Assembly: GCA_009773805.1 (NCBI GenBank)
Contig: WTXA01000001.1
Location: 372,001 to 436,000 of the forward strand
Direction of reading: 5' to 3'
DNA length: 64,000 bases
Source of the DNA: Fusobacteriota bacterium
Lineage (GTDB): Bacteria > Bacillota > TC1
In this document: positions 54,298 to 63,118 of the stretch, in pieces
Numbering within the stretch: the first letter of the stretch is position 1
How the letters are laid out: each line of letters opens with the position of its first letter
Position numbers and translations under genes: made by a program
The notes under the pieces: generated by a model
What the model was told of the DNA's origin: nothing
Database searches by the model: none
What the model saw: only the letters and a program-made list of their open reading frames with translations

Positions 54298-55341
54298 CTA
54301 CCTATCACTACCTAATACTTTTCTCCACATAGCTAAATTTTCTACAACGATCCCTGTTCCTTTAGCTACTGCTAATAGTGGATCTTCTGCAACATAAACA
54401 GGCATCCCCGTTTCATCTCTTATATATCTATCTAACCCATATAACTTTGAACCACCACCTGCAAGCACTATACCTCTATCAATTAAATCAGAAGATAGTT
54501 CTGGAGGTGTATGCTCCAAACAATATCTTACACATTCAATTATTCTTGCTAGAGGTTCCTCTAGTGCCTCACGCACTTCCTCACCAGTTATTTCTATTGT
54601 TTTTGGCAAACCCTCTAATAAGTCTCTTCCTCTTACACTGTACCTAGACATTTTTCTTTCAATGTCCTCAGGTGTATCAAGGAAATAAGCACTACCAAAA
54701 TTAATTTTTATTTCTTCAGCTGTTCTATCACCAATCAGTAAGTTATATTTTCTTTTTAGAAAATTGATTATAGCAACATCCATAGCATCCCCACCTACTC
54801 TAAGAGATTTATCTGTTACGATTCCTCCCAAAGATATTACTGCTACTTCAGTTGTACCACCACCAATATCAACAATCATATTACCAGTAGCTTCATCAAC
54901 AGGTAAACCTGCTCCAATTGCTGCTGCCATTGGCTCTTTAATTAATTGTACTTCCTTAGCTCCTGCTTGTAAGGCAGCTTCTTTAACCGCTCTTTCTTCA
55001 ACAGGTGTAACACCTGATGGTACCCCAATAACAACTACTGGTTTAAAAAAGCTGAATCTTCCTCTGGCTTTATCTATGAAATATCTCAACATAGCCTGAG
55101 CTACGTCAAAATCTGCAATCACTCCATCTTTTAGAGGTCTAATAGCTATGATCTTCTCAGGAGTTCTACCTATCATCTGCTTAGCTTCAAAACCAACAGC
55201 CAATATTTCCTTTGTAACAGTATCCACAGCAACTACAGAAGGTTCTTGCATTACTACACCTTCTTCTCTAACATAGACGAGAATGTTGGCCGTACCTAAG
55301 TCTATACCTAAGTCTTTTACTCCAAAATTAAATCCAAACAT
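54298..55341 (-). CDS. mreB: Rod-shape determining actin MreB
   Basis: A 347-residue bacterial actin. GIDLGTANILVYV is phosphate-1, DIGGGTTEVAVISLGG phosphate-2, and LAGGGSKLYGLDRYI the adenosine motif. It directs side-wall synthesis, implying a rod-shaped cell. GGGTGG lies before the ATG. First gene of the mre operon, with its own extended -10 promoter. Confidence 0.97.
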   Translation of the reverse strand: MFGFNFGVKDLGIDLGTANILVYVREEGVVMQEPSVVAVDTVTKEILAVGFEAKQMIGRTPEKIIAIRPLKDGVIADFDVAQAMLRYFIDKARGRFSFFKPVVVIGVPSGVTPVEERAVKEAALQAGAKEVQLIKEPMAAAIGAGLPVDEATGNMIVDIGGGTTEVAVISLGGIVTDKSLRVGGDAMDVAIINFLKRKYNLLIGDRTAEEIKINFGSAYFLDTPEDIERKMSRYSVRGRDLLEGLPKTIEITGEEVREALEEPLARIIECVRYCLEHTPPELSSDLIDRGIVLAGGGSKLYGLDRYIRDETGMPVYVAEDPLLAVAKGTGIVVENLAMWRKVLGSDR

Positions 55342-55379
55342 ATGCCCACCCTCTCAAATATTACAATATATCACCTTAG

Positions 55380-55388
55380 ATTATAGCA
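55380..55388 (-). promoter_or_regulatory. Extended -10 promoter of the mreB operon
   Basis: TGC-TATAAT on the - strand (-10 at 55380-55385), 39 nt before the mreB ATG and 24 nt after radC ends. The -35 (TTTTAA) is weak. Confidence 0.6.
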
Positions 55389-55411
55389 TAAAAATGGATT
55401 TGTTAAAAGTT

Positions 55412-56092
55412 TTAAATCATTTTCTCTTCTTTAAAGCTATAATAACTGTTATCACCAATAATAATGTGGTCTATTACATCTATTCCTAACAATTGACCAC
55501 CACTTTTTATTCTTTTTGTTACCTCAATATCTTCTCTACTTGGTGTTGCATCACCACTAGGATGATTGTGAGCCAATATAATTGCGGCAGCACTTTTATT
55601 TATTGCTGATTTGAATAATTCTCTAGGATGCACAATAGAAGAATTCAAACTTCCAATAGATACCGTTTCAACTCCCAATAAGAAGTTTTTTGTATTTAAC
55701 ATTAATATGATAAAATGTTCCTTGTTTAAACCTCTTAGATTATTTTCTAAAACGATAGAAGCATCTTTTGAGGATAGTATTTGTTTCTTTTCAATTTTCT
55801 CAAATTTACTTCTTTTTCCAATTTCAAATGCAGCTTTTAGCATGATACTTTTATCTTTTCCAATACCTTTGATCTTACAAAGTTCTTCAACAGTTAGTTG
55901 ACTAATATTCTTTATGGATCCAAAGCGATGTAATAAATTCATTGATACATCTATAGCAGTATGTTCCCTATAACCACTCCTAATTATAATTGCTAACACT
56001 TCTTGATCAGAAAGATTATTTATCCCAACTTCCATTGATCTTTCTCTAGGTCTTAAATGCTTTGGCATATCTTTAATTTTCTTTTTTTCCAT
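55412..56092 (-). CDS. radC: RadC family protein (JAMM domain)
   Basis: A 226-residue RadC. An N-terminal helix-hairpin-helix region (LCKIKGIGKDKSIMLKAAFEIG) precedes a JAMM metalloprotease-like domain with HNHPSGDATPSREDIEVT (H-x-H-x10-D). Despite the name, no repair role is proven; radC is induced with competence in several Firmicutes. I chose ATG 56092, 7 nt after AGGAGG. That ribosome site lies inside a strong hairpin, described separately. Confidence 0.93.
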   Translation of the reverse strand: MEKKKIKDMPKHLRPRERSMEVGINNLSDQEVLAIIIRSGYREHTAIDVSMNLLHRFGSIKNISQLTVEELCKIKGIGKDKSIMLKAAFEIGKRSKFEKIEKKQILSSKDASIVLENNLRGLNKEHFIILMLNTKNFLLGVETVSIGSLNSSIVHPRELFKSAINKSAAAIILAHNHPSGDATPSREDIEVTKRIKSGGQLLGIDVIDHIIIGDNSYYSFKEEKMI

Positions 56093-56098
56093 AAACAA

Positions 56099-56137
56099 AC
56101 CTCCTATGCTTTGAAATATTATTTCAACATAGGAGGT
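56099..56137 (-). promoter_or_regulatory. Hairpin embedding the radC ribosome binding site; also terminator-like for the BMP gene
   Basis: Arms ACCTCCTATG (56099-56108) and CATAGGAGGT (56128-56137) extend inward through TTGAAAT/ATTTCAA, giving 17 pairs with one 2-nt bulge and a 3-nt loop. On the - strand the 5' arm starts ACCUCC and the 3' arm contains AGGAGGU, the Shine-Dalgarno of radC, 7 nt from its ATG. UUUGUUUAU follows. The arrangement repeats that of comEA. Confidence 0.8.
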
Positions 56138-56181
56138 CTGGTATAGCTTATTTTATTTAATTTTTACATTAATTAAGAAAA

Positions 56182-57198
56182 CTATTTGCTTTTTTTGTAA
56201 AGATCAGTTACATCGATTTTACCAGATTTAATGTCAGCGATAATTTTTTCGATATCTGCTTTAACTTTTTGAACTTGAGGTTCTTTATCATTAAATACAA
56301 ATGTTACAACGCCTTCTTTAACTCCGTAGATATAGTTAGTTCCTTCGAAGTCACCTTTTGCAATTTTACCAACAACGTCGGCAATAGCTATAGTCAACTT
56401 AGCACTTGCTGAAGCTGATAGTGATTTTTCGTATGCAGCAAATAACTCAGGGCTTGCACTTGCACCAATAGCCAATTTACCTTTTTGTAATGCAGCTTCA
56501 TATCCGCCTCTTGATGCTTGGTTAGCATAAGACATTACAATTCCAGCGCCTTGGTCTATGAAAGTCAAAGCTTGCTCTTTAAGTTTGTTAACGTCATCGT
56601 TAGTTCCTGTGAAAGCAGTTACCACTTCAATGTTAGGCATAATGTACTTAGCTCCAAGAACATAACCTTCCATGATAGTTTTGAATGCAGGAATTTCAGC
56701 TCCGGCAACACCAGCTACTTTGTTGATTCCAAGGCTTTTAGCCAAAAGACCAGCTGTAACACCTTGTAGGAATCCTTGTTCAACACCGTCAGCTAATACT
56801 CCAGCAACGTTTGAACCGTTACCAAAGTTAGAGTTTCTGTCTGAACTTGTAATTAGAAACTTAGCATCTGGATACTCTTTAGCAACTTCGTTAACAGCAT
56901 CAGTAAACTGAGCACCGTTAGCAATAATTACGTTGTAGCCATCTTTAGCATAATTTCTGATAACTTGTAGGTATTGAGCTGCTTGAGTGTTTTCATTATA
57001 AGCTATTTCAGCATCATAATCTTTCTCAGTCAACTTCAAAGCTTCATAAGCTCCTTGGCTCCATCCACCATCGTTGATAGCTCCAGTTAAAGCTAAAGCA
57101 ACTTTAACTTCTTGACCTTTGTCTGCTTCTTTTTCCCCACAGCCTACAGCTAGTATACCAAATAATAGTACAGCTAAAACTAATAGAATTTTTTTCAT
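56182..57198 (-). CDS. BMP family substrate-binding lipoprotein (probable nucleoside binder)
   Basis: A 338-residue lipoprotein. The signal peptide ends in the lipobox LAVGC (Cys20). The periplasmic-binding fold of the BMP/PnrA family follows (VALALTGAINDGGWSQGAYE; ANGAQFTDAVNEVA; VAGVAGAEIPAFKTIMEGYVLGAKY). PnrA-type proteins bind purine nucleosides for an ABC importer. No ATPase or permease gene is adjacent: rex lies upstream and radC downstream. GGAGGG precedes the ATG. Codon use looks biased toward high expression. Confidence 0.9.
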   Translation of the reverse strand: MKKILLVLAVLLFGILAVGCGEKEADKGQEVKVALALTGAINDGGWSQGAYEALKLTEKDYDAEIAYNENTQAAQYLQVIRNYAKDGYNVIIANGAQFTDAVNEVAKEYPDAKFLITSSDRNSNFGNGSNVAGVLADGVEQGFLQGVTAGLLAKSLGINKVAGVAGAEIPAFKTIMEGYVLGAKYIMPNIEVVTAFTGTNDDVNKLKEQALTFIDQGAGIVMSYANQASRGGYEAALQKGKLAIGASASPELFAAYEKSLSASASAKLTIAIADVVGKIAKGDFEGTNYIYGVKEGVVTFVFNDKEPQVQKVKADIEKIIADIKSGKIDVTDLYKKSK

Positions 57199-57219
57199 TT
57201 TTTTCCCTCCAAAATATAA

Positions 57220-57340
57220 ATTTGTGTTTATGGTAATAATTTACCACTAACTTATATGCATATTAACACGTAAGCATGTATAATTACAATACCTTAATGT
57301 AAATTAAGTATGTTTTTTTTACAATTTATTTGTGTTTATG
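57220..57340. repeat. 13-bp direct repeat flanking the BMP promoter
   Basis: The + strand sequence ATTTGTGTTTATG occurs at 57220-57232 and again at 57328-57340, 108 bp apart, on either side of the predicted promoter (57260-57289). A palindrome TGGTAA-taat-TTACCA (57231-57246) lies in the early leader. These could be regulator sites. The rest of the 282-nt gap (57199-57480) is AT-rich and shows no gene or riboswitch I recognise. Confidence 0.55.
57260..57289 (-). promoter_or_regulatory. Promoter of the BMP lipoprotein gene
   Basis: TTGTAA (57284-57289), 18 nt, TAATAT (57260-57265) with an extended TGT on the - strand. It gives a leader of about 55 nt. Confidence 0.6.
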
Positions 57341-57480
57341 TTGTTTATTTCTGTAGTTTGATAAATATATAATGCATTTCAGTCATTTTCAGTCTAAATT
57401 AACGGTTTTTTATATATAATTGTTTTCAGAATAAATCTCTCATTTTTATTTAATCTTTACAAAACAAACAAACTTGACTT

Positions 57481-58104
57481 TTAATTATTTAGCGACATAT
57501 AGTAGGAAAGCATTTCTAAAAACATTGATAAATCAACATTTTTTAATTCAACCCCAACAGGAACATCAAGCATCACTGGAGCAAAATTCAAAATTGCCTT
57601 TACACCACTTTTCACCATCACATCTGCAACTCCTTGAGCTGCCTCTCTAGGTACTACAATAATTCCAAGGTCAAATTTTTCTCTTTTGGCAATTTCTTCA
57701 AAATCATCTATATGTTCTACATATAAATCTCCATACTTTTCCCCTATATCTTTAACATCAAATATCCCTACCATTTTAAATCCTCGAGTCAAAAATCCAG
57801 GATATGAAACTAAGGATCCACCTAAATGACCTAGGCCAACAATAGCCACTCTCCAGTTTCTATCTGTGCCTATAATTTTAGATATATTATATTTCAACTC
57901 AACAATATTATAACCAATACCCCGTACACCAAATTCTCCAAAATAAGCAAAGTCTTTTCTTACTTGGTCTGGACTAACTCCAGTTAAATTAGCTATACCC
58001 TTTGAGGATATGATTTTCTCACCTCTATCCAAGGCTTCGTTTAAAACTCTAGAATAGGCAGATAATCTCATTATTGTTACTTCTGGAATTTTAGAATACT
58101 TCAT
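57481..58104 (-). CDS. rex: Redox-sensing transcriptional repressor Rex
   Basis: A 207-residue Rex. The N-terminal winged helix (SKGIANLTGVSPDQVRKDFAYFGEFGVRG) binds DNA and the Rossmann domain (VAIVGLGHLGGSL) senses the NADH/NAD+ ratio, followed by the swapped C-terminal helix. It represses fermentation genes when NADH is low. It is the last gene of valS-folC-rex, 8 nt after folC. I do not see a full Rex operator in the window. Confidence 0.95.
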   Translation of the reverse strand: MKYSKIPEVTIMRLSAYSRVLNEALDRGEKIISSKGIANLTGVSPDQVRKDFAYFGEFGVRGIGYNIVELKYNISKIIGTDRNWRVAIVGLGHLGGSLVSYPGFLTRGFKMVGIFDVKDIGEKYGDLYVEHIDDFEEIAKREKFDLGIIVVPREAAQGVADVMVKSGVKAILNFAPVMLDVPVGVELKNVDLSMFLEMLSYYMSLNN

Positions 58105-58112
58105 TTTTCCTC

Positions 58113-59399
58113 CTAAAATAATTTCCTAATCTCTTGAAGCATATATATTGACCCGGTAATACATAAAATATCCCCATCTTCTAATAAACTAATGCCCATT
58201 TCCATAGCTTCTCTAACATCTTCTATTATATAAATATCTTTTGAATATTCTTTAAAATATTCTCCAACTTTTCTAAAATCATCTGCTCTAGGACTTTTTG
58301 GCTTAGTTACAATTACTTTATCCCCAAAAGGTCCAATATAGTCAATCATTTTTTGTCTTTCTTTATCAGCTAAAATACCAACCATCAAAACTATTTTTCT
58401 GTAATTGTAGATATCGGTTAAAGCAAGAGCAAGGTTCTTGGCACCTTCTAGGTTATGAGCAGCATCAAGTAAAACTCTTTTCCCCTTATAGTGTAACATT
58501 TCAAGTCTACCAGCCCAAATAACTTTAGATAAACTTTGTCTAGCTTTTGTTACATCAACCATGAAACCCAACCTATTTAAAACATAGACAGCTTCTAAAG
58601 ATACTGAACCATTTAATATTTGATGATGGCCAACCAATGAATAGGAAACTTCAAGTTCATAATCCTGGTTTTGGAAAATAAAATTAGAAAATCCCTCATC
58701 AAAACTCTTTTCTATACCATTAAATTCTATACCAAATCGATAGATTTGTGAATTCATAGCCAGAGCTTTTTCTTCAATTACTTTTAATACAGCTTTATCT
58801 GTACTACCAGTAATAACCGGTCTGTCCCTTTTTATAATGCCGCTTTTAACCTTTGCTATTTCAATCTCAGTATCACCTAAATAATCTTTATGGTCTATTG
58901 AAACATTAGTTATAACAGATATTAAAGGATCTATAACATTGGTTGAATCTATTTCACCGCCCAATCCAACTTCTATGACTCCAAAGTCGATTTTTTCTTC
59001 ACAAAAATACGTAAAACACATAGCGGTCCAAACTTCAAAATTGGTAGGTTCTTCAAAACCATTTGCTTTCATTTCTTCTATCAACATCTGAATTCTAGAT
59101 AAAATAGTAATAATTCTTTCTTCGGAAATCCAATTACTGTCAATTTGTATTCTCTCTCTAACATTATATATTTCTGGTGAGATGAACTTACCTACTTTAT
59201 ACCCTTGATCTTCTAAAATCTTGGATATTGTTACAGTAACAGAACCCTTCCCATTAGTACCACCAACATGAATACTCTTAAAAGTTTTCTCAGGATTTCC
59301 TAGTAGTTCAAGAAGTTTTTTTATTCTTGATAGTCCAGGTTTCCACCCGAATTTATTTAGTTCATCTAAATACTGGATTGCTGCTTCAAAGTTTTCCAT
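58113..59399 (-). CDS. folC: Folylpolyglutamate synthase / dihydrofolate synthase
   Basis: A 428-residue Mur-ligase-fold enzyme that adds glutamates to folates. P-loop HVGGTNGKGSV near 41-51, EVGLGGEIDSTNV near 145, and AAHNLEGAKNL in the C-terminal domain. Polyglutamylation retains folates used by FolD and FchA. It follows valS with no gap, as in many Firmicutes. Confidence 0.94.
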   Translation of the reverse strand: MENFEAAIQYLDELNKFGWKPGLSRIKKLLELLGNPEKTFKSIHVGGTNGKGSVTVTISKILEDQGYKVGKFISPEIYNVRERIQIDSNWISEERIITILSRIQMLIEEMKANGFEEPTNFEVWTAMCFTYFCEEKIDFGVIEVGLGGEIDSTNVIDPLISVITNVSIDHKDYLGDTEIEIAKVKSGIIKRDRPVITGSTDKAVLKVIEEKALAMNSQIYRFGIEFNGIEKSFDEGFSNFIFQNQDYELEVSYSLVGHHQILNGSVSLEAVYVLNRLGFMVDVTKARQSLSKVIWAGRLEMLHYKGKRVLLDAAHNLEGAKNLALALTDIYNYRKIVLMVGILADKERQKMIDYIGPFGDKVIVTKPKSPRADDFRKVGEYFKEYSKDIYIIEDVREAMEMGISLLEDGDILCITGSIYMLQEIRKLF

Positions 59400-62021
59400 T
59401 TAAATTTCTTCCAATCTAGTTTTTACTGTTTGGTACTTTTCTTCATACATAGCTAATTTTTCTTTTTCTTTATCAACTACAGCAATAGGTGCTTTCGCCA
59501 TAAAGCCAATATTACCAAGTTTATTATTTATCCTATCAATTTCACTTTGTAGTTCAACTAAATCCTTATTAAGTCTTCCTTTTTCCTCTTTAATATCCAC
59601 TAGTCCCTCTAGTGGAATAAATATTTCAAAGGCTTCATTAACTGCCATAGCTGATTTCTCGATTCTTTTAACATCTGCTTTCTCAACAATCACTTCAGAT
59701 CCCTTGGCTAGAGATATGAAATATTTTATTGCATCATTTGCTATTTGTTCAAAACCTGGTTTAGGATAAATAATAATTGGAATTTTTTTACCAATAGGCA
59801 CATTCATTTCAGCTCTAATATTTCTTATTTGTCTGATACTATCCATAACATGTTCCATACTACTGATGTCTTTCTTGTAGAAATCATCTTCAATAATAAC
59901 TGGCCACTTAGCATACATTATTGTATTCCCCTTATGAGGAAGGTTTTGCCAAATTTCCTCTGTTATAAAAGGCATGAATGGATGTAAAAGTGATAATGTA
60001 CCTGATAGAATTTCAACTAATATTTTTTGTACGTTCTGCTTTTCTTCCAATGTGCCTTTATATAGGGTATCCTTAATAGCCTCTATGTACCAGTCGCAGA
60101 AACTATTTCTAATGAACTCGTAGATTTCATCAGCAGCCAACCCTAATTCATATTTATCTAAATTATTAGTAACATTCTTTATCGTCTTATTATATTCCCC
60201 GATAATCCATTTATCAGCCAAAGTGAAAGAAGAAATCTCCCGCTTACCATCATAATCCTCTAAATTCATCATAACGAATCTAGATGCATTCCATATTTTA
60301 TTACAGAAATTCCTTATAGCTTCTAGTCTATCTGTATGGAAACGAATATCATTACCTGGAGTATTACCAGTCACTAACATATACCTTAATGTGTCAGCAC
60401 CATATTCATCAATTAAAACTAACGGATCAATACCATTACCTAGTGACTTACTCATTTTTCTGCCATGTTCATCAAGTATTAGTCCATGAATGAATATATC
60501 ATCAAATGGAACCTTATCCATAAACTCTATACCCATAAAGAGCATTCTTGCAACCCAAAAGAATATTATGTCCCTGCCGGTAACTAATACTGATGTTGGA
60601 TAAAAATGTTCTAATTCTAAAGTTTTTTCAGGCCAACCTAATGTAGAAAAAGGCCATAATGCCGAACTAAACCATGTATCAAGAACATCAGGGTCTTGTT
60701 CAATATTTATTGATTGACATTTAGGACACTTATCTACCTTCTCAAGATCACAAATCATTTCACCGCAATCTTTACAATAGTAAACAGGAATACGATGTCC
60801 CCACCACAATTGTCTTGAAATACACCAATCCCTAATATTTTCCATCCAACTTAAATATACCTTTGTAAATCTCTCAGGTATAAACTTTGCTTCTCCATCT
60901 AAAACTTTTTTAACTGCAGCTTCAGCAAGTGGTTTCATCCTTACAAACCATTGTTTTGAAACTAAAGGTTCAATAACTGTATCACACCTATAACAACAGC
61001 CAACTGAATTTTCATAAACCTCTACCTTAACTAAAGCACCTAGTTCTTCTAGTTCCTTAACAATTGCATCCCTACATTCATAGCGATCCATTCCTATGTA
61101 CTTACCAACATCGCCTGTCATCTTACCTTGTTTATCAATAACTATATAATGTTCAAGATCATGTCTTTGACTAATTTCAAAATCATTTGGGTCATGGCTT
61201 GGAGTTATTTTAACAGCACCAGTACCAAATTCCTTTTCTACATATTCATCTTCAATAATTGGTATTTTTCTACCTATTATTGGAAGTATCAAGTTTTTGC
61301 CTACATATTTGGTATATCTTTCATCATCTTTTGATACTGCTACTGCAGAATCTCCTAACATTGTTTCTGGTCTAGTAGTAGCTATTGTTATATAATCATT
61401 AGATCCTTCTACCAAATATCTAAAATACCAAAGGTTGCCTTTTCTATCTGAATGTTCCACTTCAATGTCAGATATTGTTGTATGGCATTTAGGACACCAA
61501 TTAACCATGTATTCTCCACGATATATTAAACCCTTGTCATATAGCTGTTTAAAAACTTCTTTTACTGCAATAGAACAACCTTCGTCCATGGTGAATCTTT
61601 CTCGATCCCAATCGCAACTACTACCTAATAACCGTAATTGACTGGCAATCCTTTCATGGTATTTTTCTTTCCAATCCCAGACTCTTTCTAAAAACTTCTC
61701 TCTACCTAAATCATATTTAGATAGTCCCTCTTGCTTTTTCAACTCTTCTTCTACTTTTGCTTGAGTTGCAATTCCTGCATGGTCAGTTCCCGGAATCCAA
61801 ACAGTATTGTATCCAGCCATTCTTTTATATCTAATTAGAATATCTTGCAAGGTGTTATCCATTGCATGTCCTAAATGTAGTTGTCCTGTAACATTTGGTG
61901 GTGGCATGACGATAGAAAAAGGTTTTTTGCTTTTATCTACCTCTTGATGAAAATATTTATTATCCTCCCAATATTTATACCATTTTTTTTCTACTGATCC
62001 TGGGTTGTATTTTGTTTCCAT
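59400..62021 (-). CDS. valS: Valyl-tRNA synthetase
   Basis: An 873-residue class I synthetase. HLGH in PNVTGQLHLGHAMD (near 42-55), KMSKSLGNG (near 530), the editing domain (TTRPETMLGDSAVAV), the anticodon-binding domain and a C-terminal coiled-coil arm (LNKDLVELQSEIDRINNKLG). TAGGAGG precedes the ATG. Controlled by a T-box leader immediately upstream. Confidence 0.97.
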   Translation of the reverse strand: METKYNPGSVEKKWYKYWEDNKYFHQEVDKSKKPFSIVMPPPNVTGQLHLGHAMDNTLQDILIRYKRMAGYNTVWIPGTDHAGIATQAKVEEELKKQEGLSKYDLGREKFLERVWDWKEKYHERIASQLRLLGSSCDWDRERFTMDEGCSIAVKEVFKQLYDKGLIYRGEYMVNWCPKCHTTISDIEVEHSDRKGNLWYFRYLVEGSNDYITIATTRPETMLGDSAVAVSKDDERYTKYVGKNLILPIIGRKIPIIEDEYVEKEFGTGAVKITPSHDPNDFEISQRHDLEHYIVIDKQGKMTGDVGKYIGMDRYECRDAIVKELEELGALVKVEVYENSVGCCYRCDTVIEPLVSKQWFVRMKPLAEAAVKKVLDGEAKFIPERFTKVYLSWMENIRDWCISRQLWWGHRIPVYYCKDCGEMICDLEKVDKCPKCQSINIEQDPDVLDTWFSSALWPFSTLGWPEKTLELEHFYPTSVLVTGRDIIFFWVARMLFMGIEFMDKVPFDDIFIHGLILDEHGRKMSKSLGNGIDPLVLIDEYGADTLRYMLVTGNTPGNDIRFHTDRLEAIRNFCNKIWNASRFVMMNLEDYDGKREISSFTLADKWIIGEYNKTIKNVTNNLDKYELGLAADEIYEFIRNSFCDWYIEAIKDTLYKGTLEEKQNVQKILVEILSGTLSLLHPFMPFITEEIWQNLPHKGNTIMYAKWPVIIEDDFYKKDISSMEHVMDSIRQIRNIRAEMNVPIGKKIPIIIYPKPGFEQIANDAIKYFISLAKGSEVIVEKADVKRIEKSAMAVNEAFEIFIPLEGLVDIKEEKGRLNKDLVELQSEIDRINNKLGNIGFMAKAPIAVVDKEKEKLAMYEEKYQTVKTRLEEI

Positions 62022-62040
62022 AGTTTTCCTCCTAAAATAT

Positions 62041-62252
62041 AAAAGGATCCACCTCCCCTAAGGGCGACGGATCGCGGTACCACCTTATTTTTAACTATTT
62101 GCTTTAACGGGCTAATCCGGTTCAAACTACTCTTAGTTCATTTGAACTGCTTCCAGGCTACCTTCTCCTATTACATATGAAAGGTTTCCACCATCCCCTT
62201 CTCTCTATGATATAAACATAGGTTACTCTTCCTGATCCTCACATTTACTCTA
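62041..62252 (-). promoter_or_regulatory. T-box riboswitch of valS (specifier GUA)
   Basis: The T-box sequence AAGGTGGTACCGCG lies at 62073-62086, inside an antiterminator that competes with a terminator stem (GGATCC arms, 62045-62073, then TTTTAT). In stem I, TCAGG/CCTGG and CCTAT/ATAGG flank an internal loop whose 3' strand is AGAAGGUAG. The codon in specifier position reads GUA (Val), matching valS. Uncharged tRNA-Val should prevent termination. Confidence 0.95.
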
Positions 62253-62258
62253 AGAACT

Positions 62259-62287
62259 ATTTTATTAAATCACAGCAATAATGTCAA
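62259..62287 (-). promoter_or_regulatory. Promoter of the valS-folC-rex operon
   Basis: TTGACA (62282-62287), 17 nt, TAAAAT (62259-62264) on the - strand, a near-perfect sigma-A promoter touching the end of nadC. The start near 62252 begins the T-box. Confidence 0.88.
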
Positions 62288-63118
62288 TCATTTGAATTTT
62301 AAACTTATATCCATATTTTTAACAGAATTGGTAATTGCACCAATAGAAATTATATTAACTCCAATTGCAGCAATTTCTCCAACATCCCTATCTCCCATAT
62401 TTCCTGAAGCTTCAATAATTGCTCTGCCATCGATTACCCTAACTGCTTGTGACATATCCTCTAAGGACATATTGTCCAACATTATAATATCTGAACCACA
62501 TGACAAAGCTTCTTCTACTTCATCAATATTACTAACTTCTACTTCTATCTTTAAAGTATGTGGAATACTGCTTCTAGCTAATTCACATGCTTTCTTAATA
62601 CCACCAGCCCCAATTATATGATTATCTTTTATCATAATGCCATCATAGAGGCCAAAACGATGATTATAACCTCCTCCAATAGTAACAGCATATTTTTCTA
62701 AAACCCGGAGTCCTGGTGTTGTCTTTCTAGTATCAACTATTTTAGTATTCGTATCTCCAACTATATCAACATACTTTCTTGTAGTTGTAGCAATCCCTGA
62801 TAAATGTTGAAGAAAATTAAGTGCTACCCTTTCACCACTTAGAATACTTTTAGTCTTACCCCAGATCATACCAATAATATCACCTTTAGCTAAAACATCT
62901 CCATCTTGATAGTTAAACTCTATATTGACTTCATTATCTAAAATATTGTAGACTTCTTCAACTAAGGCAGTACCACAAAGTATACCTGGTTCCTTGGCTA
63001 TTAATAATCCCTCTGATTCACTATCATCTGATATGCAAATATTAGTAGTTAGATCACCATTGCCTATGTCTTCTTTTATTGCTCTAATTAATATATCTCT
63101 GTATATGTATCTTTCCAT
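62288..63118 (-). CDS. nadC: Nicotinate-nucleotide pyrophosphorylase (carboxylating)
   Basis: A 276-residue quinolinate phosphoribosyltransferase. EDIGNGDLTTN near the start, KTKSILSGERVALNFLQHLSGIATTT in the middle, VDTRKTTPGLRVLEKYAV with the substrate-binding Arg and Lys residues, and the C-terminal barrel (EVEVSN, MLDNMS, EASGNM). It converts quinolinate from NadA/NadB to nicotinate mononucleotide. It directly follows nadB. Confidence 0.95.
   Translation of the reverse strand: MERYIYRDILIRAIKEDIGNGDLTTNICISDDSESEGLLIAKEPGILCGTALVEEVYNILDNEVNIEFNYQDGDVLAKGDIIGMIWGKTKSILSGERVALNFLQHLSGIATTTRKYVDIVGDTNTKIVDTRKTTPGLRVLEKYAVTIGGGYNHRFGLYDGIMIKDNHIIGAGGIKKACELARSSIPHTLKIEVEVSNIDEVEEALSCGSDIIMLDNMSLEDMSQAVRVIDGRAIIEASGNMGDRDVGEIAAIGVNIISIGAITNSVKNMDISLKFK

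Noticed and set aside
57199-57480. Purine riboswitch upstream of the nucleoside-binding lipoprotein
   Set aside because: The predicted leader is only about 55 nt and lacks the conserved purine aptamer core.
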